NCBI GenBank assembly: GCA_000733355.1
Contig: JNVV01000006.1
Coordinates: 1,329,713-1,393,712 of the forward strand
Source: Falciphora oryzae
Lineage: Eukaryota > Ascomycota > Sordariomycetes > Magnaporthales > Magnaporthaceae
Length of the DNA stretch: 64,000 nt
Direction: 5' to 3'
Shown piece after piece: positions 23,548-33,221 of this stretch (within the stretch, counting starts at the first letter, position 1; every line of letters starts with the position of its first letter). Below the pieces are notes generated by a model, which did not search any database, was not told the DNA's origin, and worked only from the letters and a program-made list of their open reading frames with translations. Made by a program: the position numbers and the translations under genes.

Positions 23548-26500
23548 CTACAAATTATTTTTATCCCCTCCTATTTGAACATTCCCTCTCCTTATCCCTC
23601 CCCTGGAAAGGCGCCGGGCAGAGCCGGTCGAGGTGAAACGGCGCTCTGGGGCCCCGATGTAGGCCCGCTTGTGGTGGCCGTCGTAGTACTTCAGATGGAT
23701 CTGCGCGAACCTCATCACCCCGCGAATATCCATCCAGGACATAGAAGAGACCCTGGGGCTGTAGGGAAGCACCTCGCCACTGCCGCCGCCAGACCGGCCC
23801 TCGTATGCGTAGTCCACAAAGGCGGGACCGATGATCAGTAGGAATTGAACCAGGAGCTCCGCCGTTTACTTGTCCGTGTCGTCCCCAGGCTCCGCGTCCG
23901 CTAGGAGCTCAACCATGCGGCTGTAGGACTCACCCATCCGCTGGGGTCGGGTCGAGTCGAAGCGTCGTATTGTCTGGGGCGGCTCAGCAACCCAGCAGAA
24001 GTAGTCGCGCGGCTGGCAAAACACGATGCGAGCCACTTCGTACGCGACCAGCTTTTTGACCAAGTTGGGCTGACTGTGTAGGTCACGGATACGTGGAAGA
24101 ATCTCGTGGGAATTAAATAGCTTAGAATCATGACCACAGGAAGAGAACCTAAGCACGATACTAACCTTTTCCACCATGCGGAGTTCCTGCCAGTCGGAGA
24201 CCGTTCCTCGCACGCGGATGATGAACCACTCCACTGGATGCTGCTAGCCGATTCGGATGAGGCGGCCAAGAGCTTGGATCAGGGTGTTGATGTCCCAGAA
24301 GAATGAGGCAATGATGCATCGGCTGCAGGCACCGTGGAGGTTCATGCCGGCGCTGGACATGGCGCTGTTGAGAACGCAAACATCCAGGTCTGTGTCGGGA
24401 TTATTCCAGTCCTGCTTCATCTTCTCCTTGTCGACAGAGCTGGCGCCAGCTCAGATGGAAATGACTTTGAAGCTCGCCTTCATGAGGAGTGTAGCTAATT
24501 GGCTAGAAGCAGTGTTATGTTGTTAGTATGTGAGCAATCAGGATATGGGGAAATGGGGGTGGGCAGAATATCTAGGTATGGATCCAGCTTACCACTGCAT
24601 CCATGGGGGTCCGTCATTATAGAATCAGGACCGCTCTGCTAATTTGGCGTCTGCACCGGCCCTCCCTTCCTCCGAGGCCGCAGTGGCCAAATTTCCCCGA
24701 TTTTAATCTATACCGGTACTCTCTTTTTGCCTTTTTCTGGCAGCCTCTCTGGCCCTGGGAAGAAAAGAGTCACCGGGCTTTTTGGTTTATATCCCGTGCC
24801 TCGACCACCCAAGCCCCAGAAGGCACCGGCGGAGCGTGGCCGCGGGAGCGATACTTTTTTTATATTCGATATTCGATATTGTAGTTGGGTATTGGGTGAT
24901 TCCTCCGGGGGCCCTCCTGGGGGCGGTGCCCCTCCTTCTTGTTGTCCAGGGCCACCTCGAGAATGCGGGTGAAGAGTGGCGGGTTTGGGAGGGAGGATGG
25001 CAGCATCTCACCGCGGCCGCTAGGTGGGATGACACCGTCAATGTCGACGAAAGAAGGATACATCCATGACAACGGCCCGTCGCTCGGGTTCGAGGTGGTC
25101 GTATCGACGATCTCGGTACCCAGGCGTGCAACATGGCTATTATCATGGAGAATAGCCTTTTGGGCCGCCTGAGCTCCAACGCTTGGAGGAGCCGCGGTGT
25201 CGCCGACGCGGCTGTCGAGTTCAGCCGAGCTCATTTCGGTGGCGGCATCGTTCAGGTTCAACATTCGCCAAGACAAGTAGTTCATGCCCATGAAGGCAAG
25301 GGTGTAAATGAGGTCGAGACTCATTGCATTATTGTCCTTTTTGTCCTCCTTGCCCGTTTTGCTCTTCTTTCTCTTAATCTGGCTCCCTAATGGGCCAGAG
25401 CCTCCAGCTGGAGTCGGAATCTGGTCGTTGGCCCCCCTCGTGCATCAAAAGGCCGGAAACATTCTTCAAGATCGCCTCAGTGTTCTCCATGACATGCTCA
25501 TATCGGTAGCCGTGATACCCCACGGTGTTTCCGAGATCTTGTGGGGAGGAATCCCTTCGCGAGGGTATGTGACAGTTCCGTTGGGCAGCTTGCAGAGTGT
25601 GCTCGTGCCGCGTCGGACAACGATAGCCTCAGCAGCGCAGAGTATCTCGGTTACAAAGCTCTGCGTCATGTCCAGCTCGACGATCAGTTTTTGGGCCTCC
25701 GAGCGGAGGAGCCACTATTTGTAGCTGCGCTCCTCCATGGATCATTTGGTGATTTGCCCCGACCAGGTGACGACAAAACTGGGCTTTGTCCACGATCCCG
25801 CGCCGAAACTTAAGCTTGCAAGGCAGGTGAGCGGTGGCCTCCATTATCACCACCCTCGATGTCGACGCTGTTCGCCACTGACTGGGGCGAGCCCCTTGTT
25901 CTTCCGGTCGAATACCACCTCGTCGCCTGGCCGGGGGGGCTTGCTATGTCCCATTCGCGGTCCACCTTAGTCTGCTTGGTGTACCGCTAGATGAATGTGG
26001 AAAAAGGTGAAAATCACTGTCCTGCCAGTCTTTGGATTGTGAGATTCCTGTGACAGCTTCTTCGCCAGGGCATCCTACTCCTCTGGTGACAGCGTGGCAG
26101 TGGCTCGGCCTCGTCGGACCCGGAGGCGCTCTCTTGTTGCCGTACAGACATTAAAGCTCCAAGTTGGGAAAGTTCTGCTATGTTTCAGCAAATGTCTGCG
26201 GAATCAGATTGGCCGAGACGAAGATGAGAGATCCGAGGAGCTGGTGTGGCAGAAAGTATTCGCCATTGGTTGGACATGTCCAAATCCAGGAGTACTTGTA
26301 CTTGAGCTTCTCGTAGTCGAATGACTGGCCACCCGGGCCTTCGACTCCGAAGCTCGGTAGATCCGATTTGAGGCGGCCAAGAATGCCCAGATCATCCGTG
26401 AGCGCCCAGTGTCCATCATCTTGTTAGAGTAGGAGTGACCCATGTGAGGATGCCCATGGACTGGTAACATTTCTTGATCTCGCTGGTGGCGCGCTTCCTC

Positions 26501-27110
26501 TGAATCCTCACCTTTGAGGGTAGCCTCGCGCACTTGGGCTTCTATCACGCCCATCTGAGTTGACATTAACGGCGCCATGGCTTCTTCTTGCGCGAATGTC
26601 GGGAATAGATCTACTACTCTGTCCGGAACCTCTGTCTCGATGACTGGGCGGGAATGCTCACATCTGTAAACAGTCTCCAGGACCCGTTTCAGGAGTAACT
26701 GTCGACGGGCTCAATCCGCTCGGCTGCAGCAACGCTGACAGCTCTCCTCCGCTTGGTGGGAGGGCGATGGCCGTACTTTTGCCAAGGGTCTAGCGCAGTG
26801 AGCATGGCCAACCTGTTGTCCATAGCCCAGTTGATGTCCTCTTCACTCCAGTCCTTGAACAGATTTTAGGTAGAAACCCGAGCGATCGCCCTCCGGTTCT
26901 GTGCAAGGACAGGTCGCTTGAAGCGAAAACGTTCTCCGGCACCTCTTTTTGCTGCTCCTCGATAATCTGAGCGCTGAACTCGAGCCGAGAGAAGACTTAT
27001 GGGCGAACGGGTCGGACCCATAAAAGTGAGAGTTGAGATATCACTGGAAGCCTGGAGCCGTCCAGCTGGATCGTGAACTTGCCTCGAGCCTCGAAATAAA
27101 AAGATCAAGG
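23548..27110 (-). pseudogene. Decayed SNF2-family helicase relic with RIP-like C-to-T stops
   Basis: The minus strand encodes fragments of one large protein in several phases. The clearest part is the helicase C-terminal motif region: NSAMSSAGMNLHGAC, then FFWDINTLIQALGRLIRIG, stop, QHPVEW, i.e. SNF2 motifs V and VI. Upstream parts include LFKDWSEEDINWAM and ERSYK, stop, WLLRSEAQKL. Stops interrupt otherwise readable frames at 23866-23868, 24244-24246, 24451-24453, 25715-25717, 25742-25744, 25967-25969, 26075-26077 and 26866-26868. Each would be CAG, CAA or CGA if one C-to-T change were undone. Phase also changes several times; some changes may be old introns, such as one after MVEK near 24172 that starts GTTAGT. 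Limits are approximate. The remnant resembles SNF2-like ATPases found in multiple copies in some Sordariomycetes, but its subfamily is unresolved. Confidence 0.82.
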
Positions 27111-28068
27111 CAAATGCGCGTAACCAATCGTCGGCGGTGAGCCCATCTTAATGCCTAGTCCGTTCTTGTTGTGCTGCGTGAAACGCGACCCTCCAAGCAA
27201 AGGTCGTGGAAAGCAAAAACGCTATACTCGCGCGTGTTTAAAACACCCACGCTTGATCCCATGGAAACATGAAATTAGAAATGGAAGTTAAAACCCATAT
27301 TTACCTAAATGGTTGTAACTACTAGCAAAATTGGCCTATCTCAAAGATAGAGGCCTCTATAGGCGTAGATTTTTCGGGCGGCAGGTTTGAAAGCAGACCC
27401 TTTTTGTATCCTTGTGATATCGAAGCCTTGCCCTGTCAGACATTCGGTCCTGCAGTCCTATTGCGGTCTTCGCGTCTCCGGTATTCGGTGCAGAAGCTGT
27501 GTATTTTGACTGCGTTACTCGAATAAATTTGAAGGCTCAATCGTCTTTCAAAATTCGCGGGCATCGCCTTGGGCTTCCTGCCAAGTTCGGGATTGAGTGG
27601 GACCAACACGATGGCTAGCGCAATATGCACCAACATGGAAGCCGAGGCACCGGATACACCGAGGCTGCCAGACAGACGACCTGTGGCTTGTTTTCGTAAA
27701 ATGTATCAGACCATTGATCCTGGGAAAGAGCAAATTGAAAGATCGGGCAAGATAGATATCATTACTAATAACGCTCGCTGCTGTTGAATGGGCATTCTCC
27801 CAATGCCACCTGACATTGGTGGTGCCCTAGGAGCCAATAACGATTAAAATACTGCAGCGTCATCCATCACATGCCCGTCGCATCCCATCGCCAGCCAACG
27901 CGATAGCGGAACGCGCCCAAGGCTTAGCCCATTCCAACACACTTTTTCACATTTCGACGCATCCCGAAGTAGCTCTTCTTCAATTCGAGGACACTCAGAG
28001 ACCTATGCGAGCCCTTACTTGAGGCGCTCATCTGCCTCTCGAACAGCTGTCTACTTCATTTGTAAACC
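27111..28068. other. Intergenic DNA upstream of the DGAT2 gene
   Basis: No gene is supported. The first part, to about 27800, is A/T-richer than its surroundings and may be further decayed DNA belonging to the helicase relic. The part after that is the promoter and leader of the acyltransferase. Confidence 0.4.
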
Positions 28069-29529
28069 ATGGCAGCCCCAAGTGATCCCGGGCTCCCCAA
28101 CGGGGACGCAAAGCTCGAATTGAAGGAGGAGGACTTCCCCGGCCCCCCTCCGGCACCCGCGTCGCCCGCTGGTAGCCCGCCGGCGAGCACGACGGTAGCG
28201 GGCAGCCCAGGGCGCAGGGACGCCCCCGGGCCCTACGTCGACGACTCGTCTTCTGAGGGTCCCTGGAGTCGCCAGCCCAGTACCAGTAACAGCCGCCCGG
28301 CCAGGAAAAAGAGCCACCACCACCACTCCAGCCACCATCACTCCAACTACCACCGCAAGCGCTCGACCACCATGACAAAGCGCGGCGTCCGGGGCCGGGA
28401 CTCCCCAGGGTCCGCTGTTAGTTTTGGCGACGACCTGGACGAGCAGTCGTCATCGGACGACGAGGATTCGGAGGAGGACGAGCGGCAGCGCGGCTGGAGG
28501 ATCCGGCTGGCACCCTGGAACACGCCGCTGCACCGCCGGCTGCAGACGTCGGTGGTGCTCCTGCACTGCCTGGGCATGGGGCTCACCTTTTCGCTCTTTT
28601 GCTTCCTCTGCACCATCCCGCTGCTGTGGCCCGTCACCATAGTCTACCTGGTTTACATCCGCTTTTCCCAGGCCGGCACCGACGGCAAGACGAGCCGCCG
28701 CGTCGACGGCCTCCGCAGGTCGCGCTTCTGGGCCTACTTTGCAAACTACTTCCCCGCCAAGCTGCACAAAACGGCCGACCTGCCACCGACGCGCAAATAC
28801 ATCTTCGCCGTGCACCCGCACGGCATCATCTCCCACGGTGCCTGGGCCGCCTTCGCGACCGAGGCGCTCGGCTTCTCGGATAAGTTCCCGGGCATCACAA
28901 ACAGCCTCCTCACGCTCAACGGCAACTTCAAGACGCCCTTCTACCGCGAGTACCTGCTCGCCATGGGCCTGCTGTCCGTGTCCAAGGAGTCCATCGTCAA
29001 CGCCCTGACCAAGGGCGGCGTCGACGGCGAGGGGATGGGCAACGCCGTCTCCATCGTCGTCGGCGGCGCGCGCGAGGCGCTCGAGGGCCAGCCGCGCACC
29101 ATGCGCCTCATTATCGAGCGCCGCGGCTTCTGCCGCATGGCCATCCGCACCGGCGCCGACCTGGTCCCGGTCCTCATGTTCGGCGAGAACGACCTGTACG
29201 CCCAGTGGGGGCCGCGCGACCACCCGCGCTTCCACCGCCTGCAGAAGAAGGCCCTGGCGCTCATGGGGTTCTCGGTGCCCGTGCTGCAGGGCAGGGGGGT
29301 GTTCAACTACGACTTTGGCATCCTCCCGCACCGCCGCCCGCTCAACGTCGTCGTCGGCGCCCCGATCAAGGTCCGCCAGGAGGGCCGCGGCGCCGGGCCC
29401 GACCTCGAGCGCGAGACCGAGGACCTGCACGGGCTCTATGTCAAGAACCTCGAGGAGCTGTACCACCGCTACAAGGACGTTTACTTCAAGAACCGCAAGG
29501 AGGAGCTCGTGTTCGTGGATCGGGAATGA
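28069..29529 (+). CDS. dga1: Diacylglycerol O-acyltransferase type 2
   Basis: This enzyme transfers an acyl group from acyl-CoA to diacylglycerol to make triacylglycerol, at the ER and lipid droplets. It is a single exon of 486 residues with a strong start context (AAACCATGG). DGAT2 marks are a hydrophobic hairpin at about residues 161-197, the YFP motif (227-229), HPHG (249-252, active-site His), the NFKTPFYREYLLAMGL block and RGFCRMAIRTGADLVPV near the C-terminal third. The N-terminal 145 residues are extra compared with yeast Dga1: Pro/Ser-rich, then a His-rich patch (HHHHSSHHH, about 83-91) and an acidic run (about 121-138). That extension is typical of some filamentous fungi and has no assigned role here. 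Confidence 0.94.
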   Translation: MAAPSDPGLPNGDAKLELKEEDFPGPPPAPASPAGSPPASTTVAGSPGRRDAPGPYVDDSSSEGPWSRQPSTSNSRPARKKSHHHHSSHHHSNYHRKRSTTMTKRGVRGRDSPGSAVSFGDDLDEQSSSDDEDSEEDERQRGWRIRLAPWNTPLHRRLQTSVVLLHCLGMGLTFSLFCFLCTIPLLWPVTIVYLVYIRFSQAGTDGKTSRRVDGLRRSRFWAYFANYFPAKLHKTADLPPTRKYIFAVHPHGIISHGAWAAFATEALGFSDKFPGITNSLLTLNGNFKTPFYREYLLAMGLLSVSKESIVNALTKGGVDGEGMGNAVSIVVGGAREALEGQPRTMRLIIERRGFCRMAIRTGADLVPVLMFGENDLYAQWGPRDHPRFHRLQKKALALMGFSVPVLQGRGVFNYDFGILPHRRPLNVVVGAPIKVRQEGRGAGPDLERETEDLHGLYVKNLEELYHRYKDVYFKNRKEELVFVDRE

Positions 29530-30956
29530 GCCACTGGTAGAGGCTCCCCCTTGGCTATTTCCCCTTGTTCCCTTTGTACCAACATATCGTGGTTTATCCA
29601 CTCTCCTTAATATCTATATTCTATTTCCTATCTTCTCGTACACCGTGGGGCGGTGATAAAAATCAGGTCACGGCTGGGTTCGTGAACGTCCTCAGAACAG
29701 GACTATAAAGTAAACCTGGATACAGGCCTGGCACGGTTATTTCGGGGCAATGGACGACACAGGTAGAGGCACGAATACGTACATAACCCTGGGCATTGCC
29801 AATGTACATACGGAAACAGACGTGAGTTCGACAAGATGCGTTGTAACGGGTGAATGACCCAGCGTAGGTCTAACATATCTTTTTGCCGCCACTAAGGGGA
29901 GGGCAGCACTAAAAAGGCCATTGACAGCTGCGCAGCCCGGACAACAAGGAGGCGGTGCGCTGCCAGCTGATAATAAGCAATATATAATACACTTGTTCAG
30001 CCCAGATTCACCCATGAACAAACAAATGTGCTAGCGAGTGCGAGAGAAAGGCAGAAGGACGATGACAGCAAGAGAACGCAGACGGCTGGCATAAAAAGTC
30101 AACACCTAGGAAAGGGGAAACCACGCGGCAGTAAAACAATAGAGATAGGACAGCGAAAGAAGGAAAAGAAAAATAACGAGTACAAAAACCTCCGAGGCCG
30201 CTTCTCTCTATCTTCCCAAGAATTCTTTTCCCCGCCTTCCTCTCCTCATGCAGATAGACAAGTATCCCGTGGTGAACGGGCCTGACGAAATAACAGTAGG
30301 ATAAAATGGTAATGCTTCAAACGAGCGCAGATGAACCGGTAGAGATGCAGACAGATCGAGCCTGGCCCAGACGGGCAGGCATGGAACCTGGTCGGTTCCG
30401 CCTGTCTTGTCCAGTCCTAAAAGATGTGTGGTGTTCGTCAACACACGCAGCCACCACGATCTTTGCTTTTTTTTTGTTCTTTTTTCTCTTTTCTTTTTCT
30501 TCTTCTTCCGTTTTCTTCAGTGTTCCTTTTTTTTTTTTCTTTTTTTTTTTCTTTTCCTGTCATGCAGTAGCTTGATCCTGCGGATCACGCACCCCCTCGA
30601 TTGTTTAACTAATGTCAGTAAAACCTTCCTATCCGTGGGGTCCCGTCACGCTTTTTCTTTTCCCCCTGTTACGTTTTAAGATATATGTCGGGATAGATAA
30701 GGTAGCGATGCGAATGATGGCATCGCTGCCGGTCGGTTCGTGGTGGAGAATTACATTAGAAACAGACAGCGAGAGCCAAGGAAAGAATCTGGTTCTCAAG
30801 GATGGGACGGCTTTCCCTCTTTTTGCTTGAGTTCCCGTCTCGAGTGTCTGGAATGGATCTGGTTTCCCGTGAACCAATACCTGAGTGGAGGCTCTCGCGG
30901 GCATGCCCATCTGGCGGGCGGATCTTGACCTGGGGCGTGCGCATGGCGGCGGAGCC
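29530..30956. other. Convergent 3' region with T-rich tracts
   Basis: This lies between the 3' ends of the acyltransferase (+) and the zinc-finger gene (-). No gene is supported. A strongly T-rich block at about 30463-30556 (runs of T8-T11 with C interruptions) is the main feature. Confidence 0.45.
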
Positions 30957-33221
30957 TTATTCTTTGGGAAGCACTTCTGCTGCCACCTCCTGTGGCGACT
31001 GCGGTGGCTGTGGCTGTGCCGGCTGCAACTGCAGCTGTGTCGACTGCAGTTGTTGAGTGCCGTGCAGCTGTTGGGTGTCGGCGTCGCTGCGGCGACTGGT
31101 CATTGCCGTCTCGTTCCGCGAGGCCGTCAGCTGCTGACGGAGGAAGTTCACTTCTTCGCTGAGCTGCGTGATCTTATTATCCTGATACAGAGCCTGACTT
31201 TCCAGGGCCGACTTGGCGGCCTCGAGACCGGCCGTGCGTTCTAAAAGCTGCTTTATTGTCGCCTCCCACTTGGCGTCCACGGAGTGGATGTAGGCCCAGA
31301 GGCCGTCGTCGCCCGAGGCAAACAAGTTTGCCGAGCTGTCTCCACTGCCGCCGTTCTGGCTATGGCCAAGACCGCTGGATGCTCTCGAGTGCGCGCCCGC
31401 CGCGACCTGGTGGTTGACGCCACCAGATGGCGGAGCGGGCCCGGTAGCGGTGGATCCAGGGGCGCCTGCTTGTGTGAAGATTGTGCTGATGTGAGTGACT
31501 GTGTGCGGCATGTCTGTGCTGAGATAAAACGGCGTACCTTGAGCGCCAGGTTCTTGCCGCCGGCTGTATGCCTGGGCCATCTGCGCAGTGGTGCTGGGCG
31601 AGCGTTGGCTGCTCGAGTTGGCCTGCGCCGCCTCGTGGCCGAGCTGGGCGGCAAGGGCGCTTCCCGGGCTGAGCGCTTTGGGACTTTCGGTCATGGCTTC
31701 AAGATTGGCAGATGAGCTTTCCGAACTTGCCTCTGGAGCGCCTGGAGGGGTGGGGTCCGACGTTGAATAGTCTTGCGGGCTTCCGCCGCTACTCGGCGTA
31801 GGACCATATGTTGCCACAACTGCGCTGGCGGTCGTGGCGTCCGAGACAGGCGTAGGACTGGGAAAGACAAAGTAAAATTCAGATTCAGGTGAATACAAAC
31901 CTCCAGTGGTTCCCGGTCTCGCGACAGTTGGCGGATACGCCCGTGCGTGGGCGCCGAAGCCGTCCGTAGCAGATGCGACGGCGTGTTGGGGTTTGACTCC
32001 GGCCGACAGGCTGAGCTGCCTCCGGTCATCTTCCGTCATGTCCGCCTCGCCCGTATCATACAGGACTCCCGACATGACGCTGTCATCGCCCTCGGGGACG
32101 GCTGACTCGTCGTATTCCTCGCCGCCGAAGCTGCCCATGCTGGCTCGCCGGCCGGCGCAGCCACCAGCTCCCTTGGCGTGGCGAGCCAGGGCGTCACCGC
32201 GCGCAAACTTGCGGTCGCATTTGGGGCAGATGTGCGGCTTCTCGCCAGTGTGTAGCTTGCTGTGCCGCTTCAGGTCGTGCAGGCGGCGGAAGCGCATCTG
32301 GCATGTGTCGCAGGCGTATGGCTTCTCCTGGCTGTGCGTCAGGAGATGGCTCTTGAGATTGTGGTGGCGAGTGAAGACCGTGTCGCAACAAGGGCACTTG
32401 TGCTTCTTGGACGAAGGCGAGCGCGGCACGGTATCAGGGTGCTGAGACGATGTCATCGGAAGGCTCATGCCGCGTTGCGGAGGTGCAGGCGCACCGATGG
32501 AGACGTTGGGCGGCAGGATGCCGGGATAAGAATAGGCCGTGTTTTTTTCTTGGGTCTGCGCGTCAGGCTGCGCGACAAAGCTGCCCTGGGGTTGGTCGTT
32601 CCGCTGGTCAATATCCATGGGAGCAGGGCTGTCGACGACCTGTGTCGCAGCGCCGTCCAATGACTGGCTCGTCGGCGCGGTATCCGTGCTCACTTCGGTC
32701 GGAGGCTCTGGCTTTGGAAGCGCCTGAGGCGGCGGCACAACAACCTCGGTGGTGGGTTTACTGTTGGCCAAACCAGGCGACGCCGGTGGGGCCGCCGCCG
32801 CCGCGTCGGGGGCATCCTGCGCGCGGCTCATGGCCATGGTGGCCGACATCAAGACGTCCAGCACCCTATGGCTCGGATTGTCGCTAATGCCGGCAGCCTG
32901 CCTGACCTCCTCGACTTTGCGGATGCGCTCCTCCTCGTCGGCGAGAGCGCCGGTCAGCGGCGCAGGGGAATGTCTTGATGCCAGACCGAGCCGCTGGACC
33001 TTGGACGGCGAGAGGTCGGGGTTAGCGGCAGCGGCGGCGGAAGCGGGGGAAGTCGGTGTGGCCTCGCGAGGCCTCTTGAGCGACCCTGGCCGTGGGGGGT
33101 CGGACGCGAACAGGTCGGCGGCGCTTATTGCGGCGGCAGCGGCGGCGGCGGCGGCGGACTGGGTCGCCGGAGGGGTCGCCAAGGGAGCTTCCGTCGCGAC
33201 GGGGCCCTTTTCTGAAGCCAT
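30957..33221 (-). CDS. Three-finger C2H2 transcription factor with C-terminal coiled coil
   Basis: A probable sequence-specific nuclear regulator, 754 residues read without splicing. Three C2H2 fingers begin at residue 276: CPCCDTVFTRHHNLKSH, CDTCQMRFRRLHDLKRH and CPKCDRKFARGDALARH, followed by a Gly/Ala-rich linker. The layout resembles the Crz1 group and other fungal three-finger regulators, but I cannot place it with confidence. The N-terminus has long alanine runs and low-complexity Pro/Ser; a coiled coil occupies about residues 651-700 (ERTAGLEAAKSALESQ) and the tail is Gln-rich. A likely in-frame 72-nt intron at 31466-31537 (AAG/GTACGC to AAGCAG) would remove a compositionally odd segment, leaving about 730 residues. 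It is convergent with the DGAT2 gene and divergent from the SUN gene. Confidence 0.85.
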   Translation of the reverse strand: MASEKGPVATEAPLATPPATQSAAAAAAAAAISAADLFASDPPRPGSLKRPREATPTSPASAAAAANPDLSPSKVQRLGLASRHSPAPLTGALADEEERIRKVEEVRQAAGISDNPSHRVLDVLMSATMAMSRAQDAPDAAAAAPPASPGLANSKPTTEVVVPPPQALPKPEPPTEVSTDTAPTSQSLDGAATQVVDSPAPMDIDQRNDQPQGSFVAQPDAQTQEKNTAYSYPGILPPNVSIGAPAPPQRGMSLPMTSSQHPDTVPRSPSSKKHKCPCCDTVFTRHHNLKSHLLTHSQEKPYACDTCQMRFRRLHDLKRHSKLHTGEKPHICPKCDRKFARGDALARHAKGAGGCAGRRASMGSFGGEEYDESAVPEGDDSVMSGVLYDTGEADMTEDDRRQLSLSAGVKPQHAVASATDGFGAHARAYPPTVARPGTTGGLYSPESEFYFVFPSPTPVSDATTASAVVATYGPTPSSGGSPQDYSTSDPTPPGAPEASSESSSANLEAMTESPKALSPGSALAAQLGHEAAQANSSSQRSPSTTAQMAQAYSRRQEPGAQGTPFYLSTDMPHTVTHISTIFTQAGAPGSTATGPAPPSGGVNHQVAAGAHSRASSGLGHSQNGGSGDSSANLFASGDDGLWAYIHSVDAKWEATIKQLLERTAGLEAAKSALESQALYQDNKITQLSEEVNFLRQQLTASRNETAMTSRRSDADTQQLHGTQQLQSTQLQLQPAQPQPPQSPQEVAAEVLPKE
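31466..31537 (-). other. Probable in-frame 72-nt intron in the C2H2 gene
   Basis: Read on the minus strand, it begins GTACGC after CTCAAG and ends CACAAGCAG, with CTCAC as a possible branch site. Its length is divisible by three and it contains no stop, so an ORF caller would keep it. The encoded stretch (PFYLSTDMPHTVTH) is unlike the Gly/Ala/Ser-rich flanks. Confidence 0.6.

Noticed and set aside
28450..29601. 383-codon frame on the minus strand opposite the DGAT2 gene
   Set aside because: A shadow of the GC3-rich acyltransferase, rich in Ala, Val, Asp and Glu, with no domain of its own.
31863..31910. Possible 43-nt intron in the C2H2 gene (GTTTGT to CCCAG on the minus strand)
   Set aside because: Removing 43 bases would break the frame that continues well on both sides, and it is very short for an intron. 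Treated as coding.
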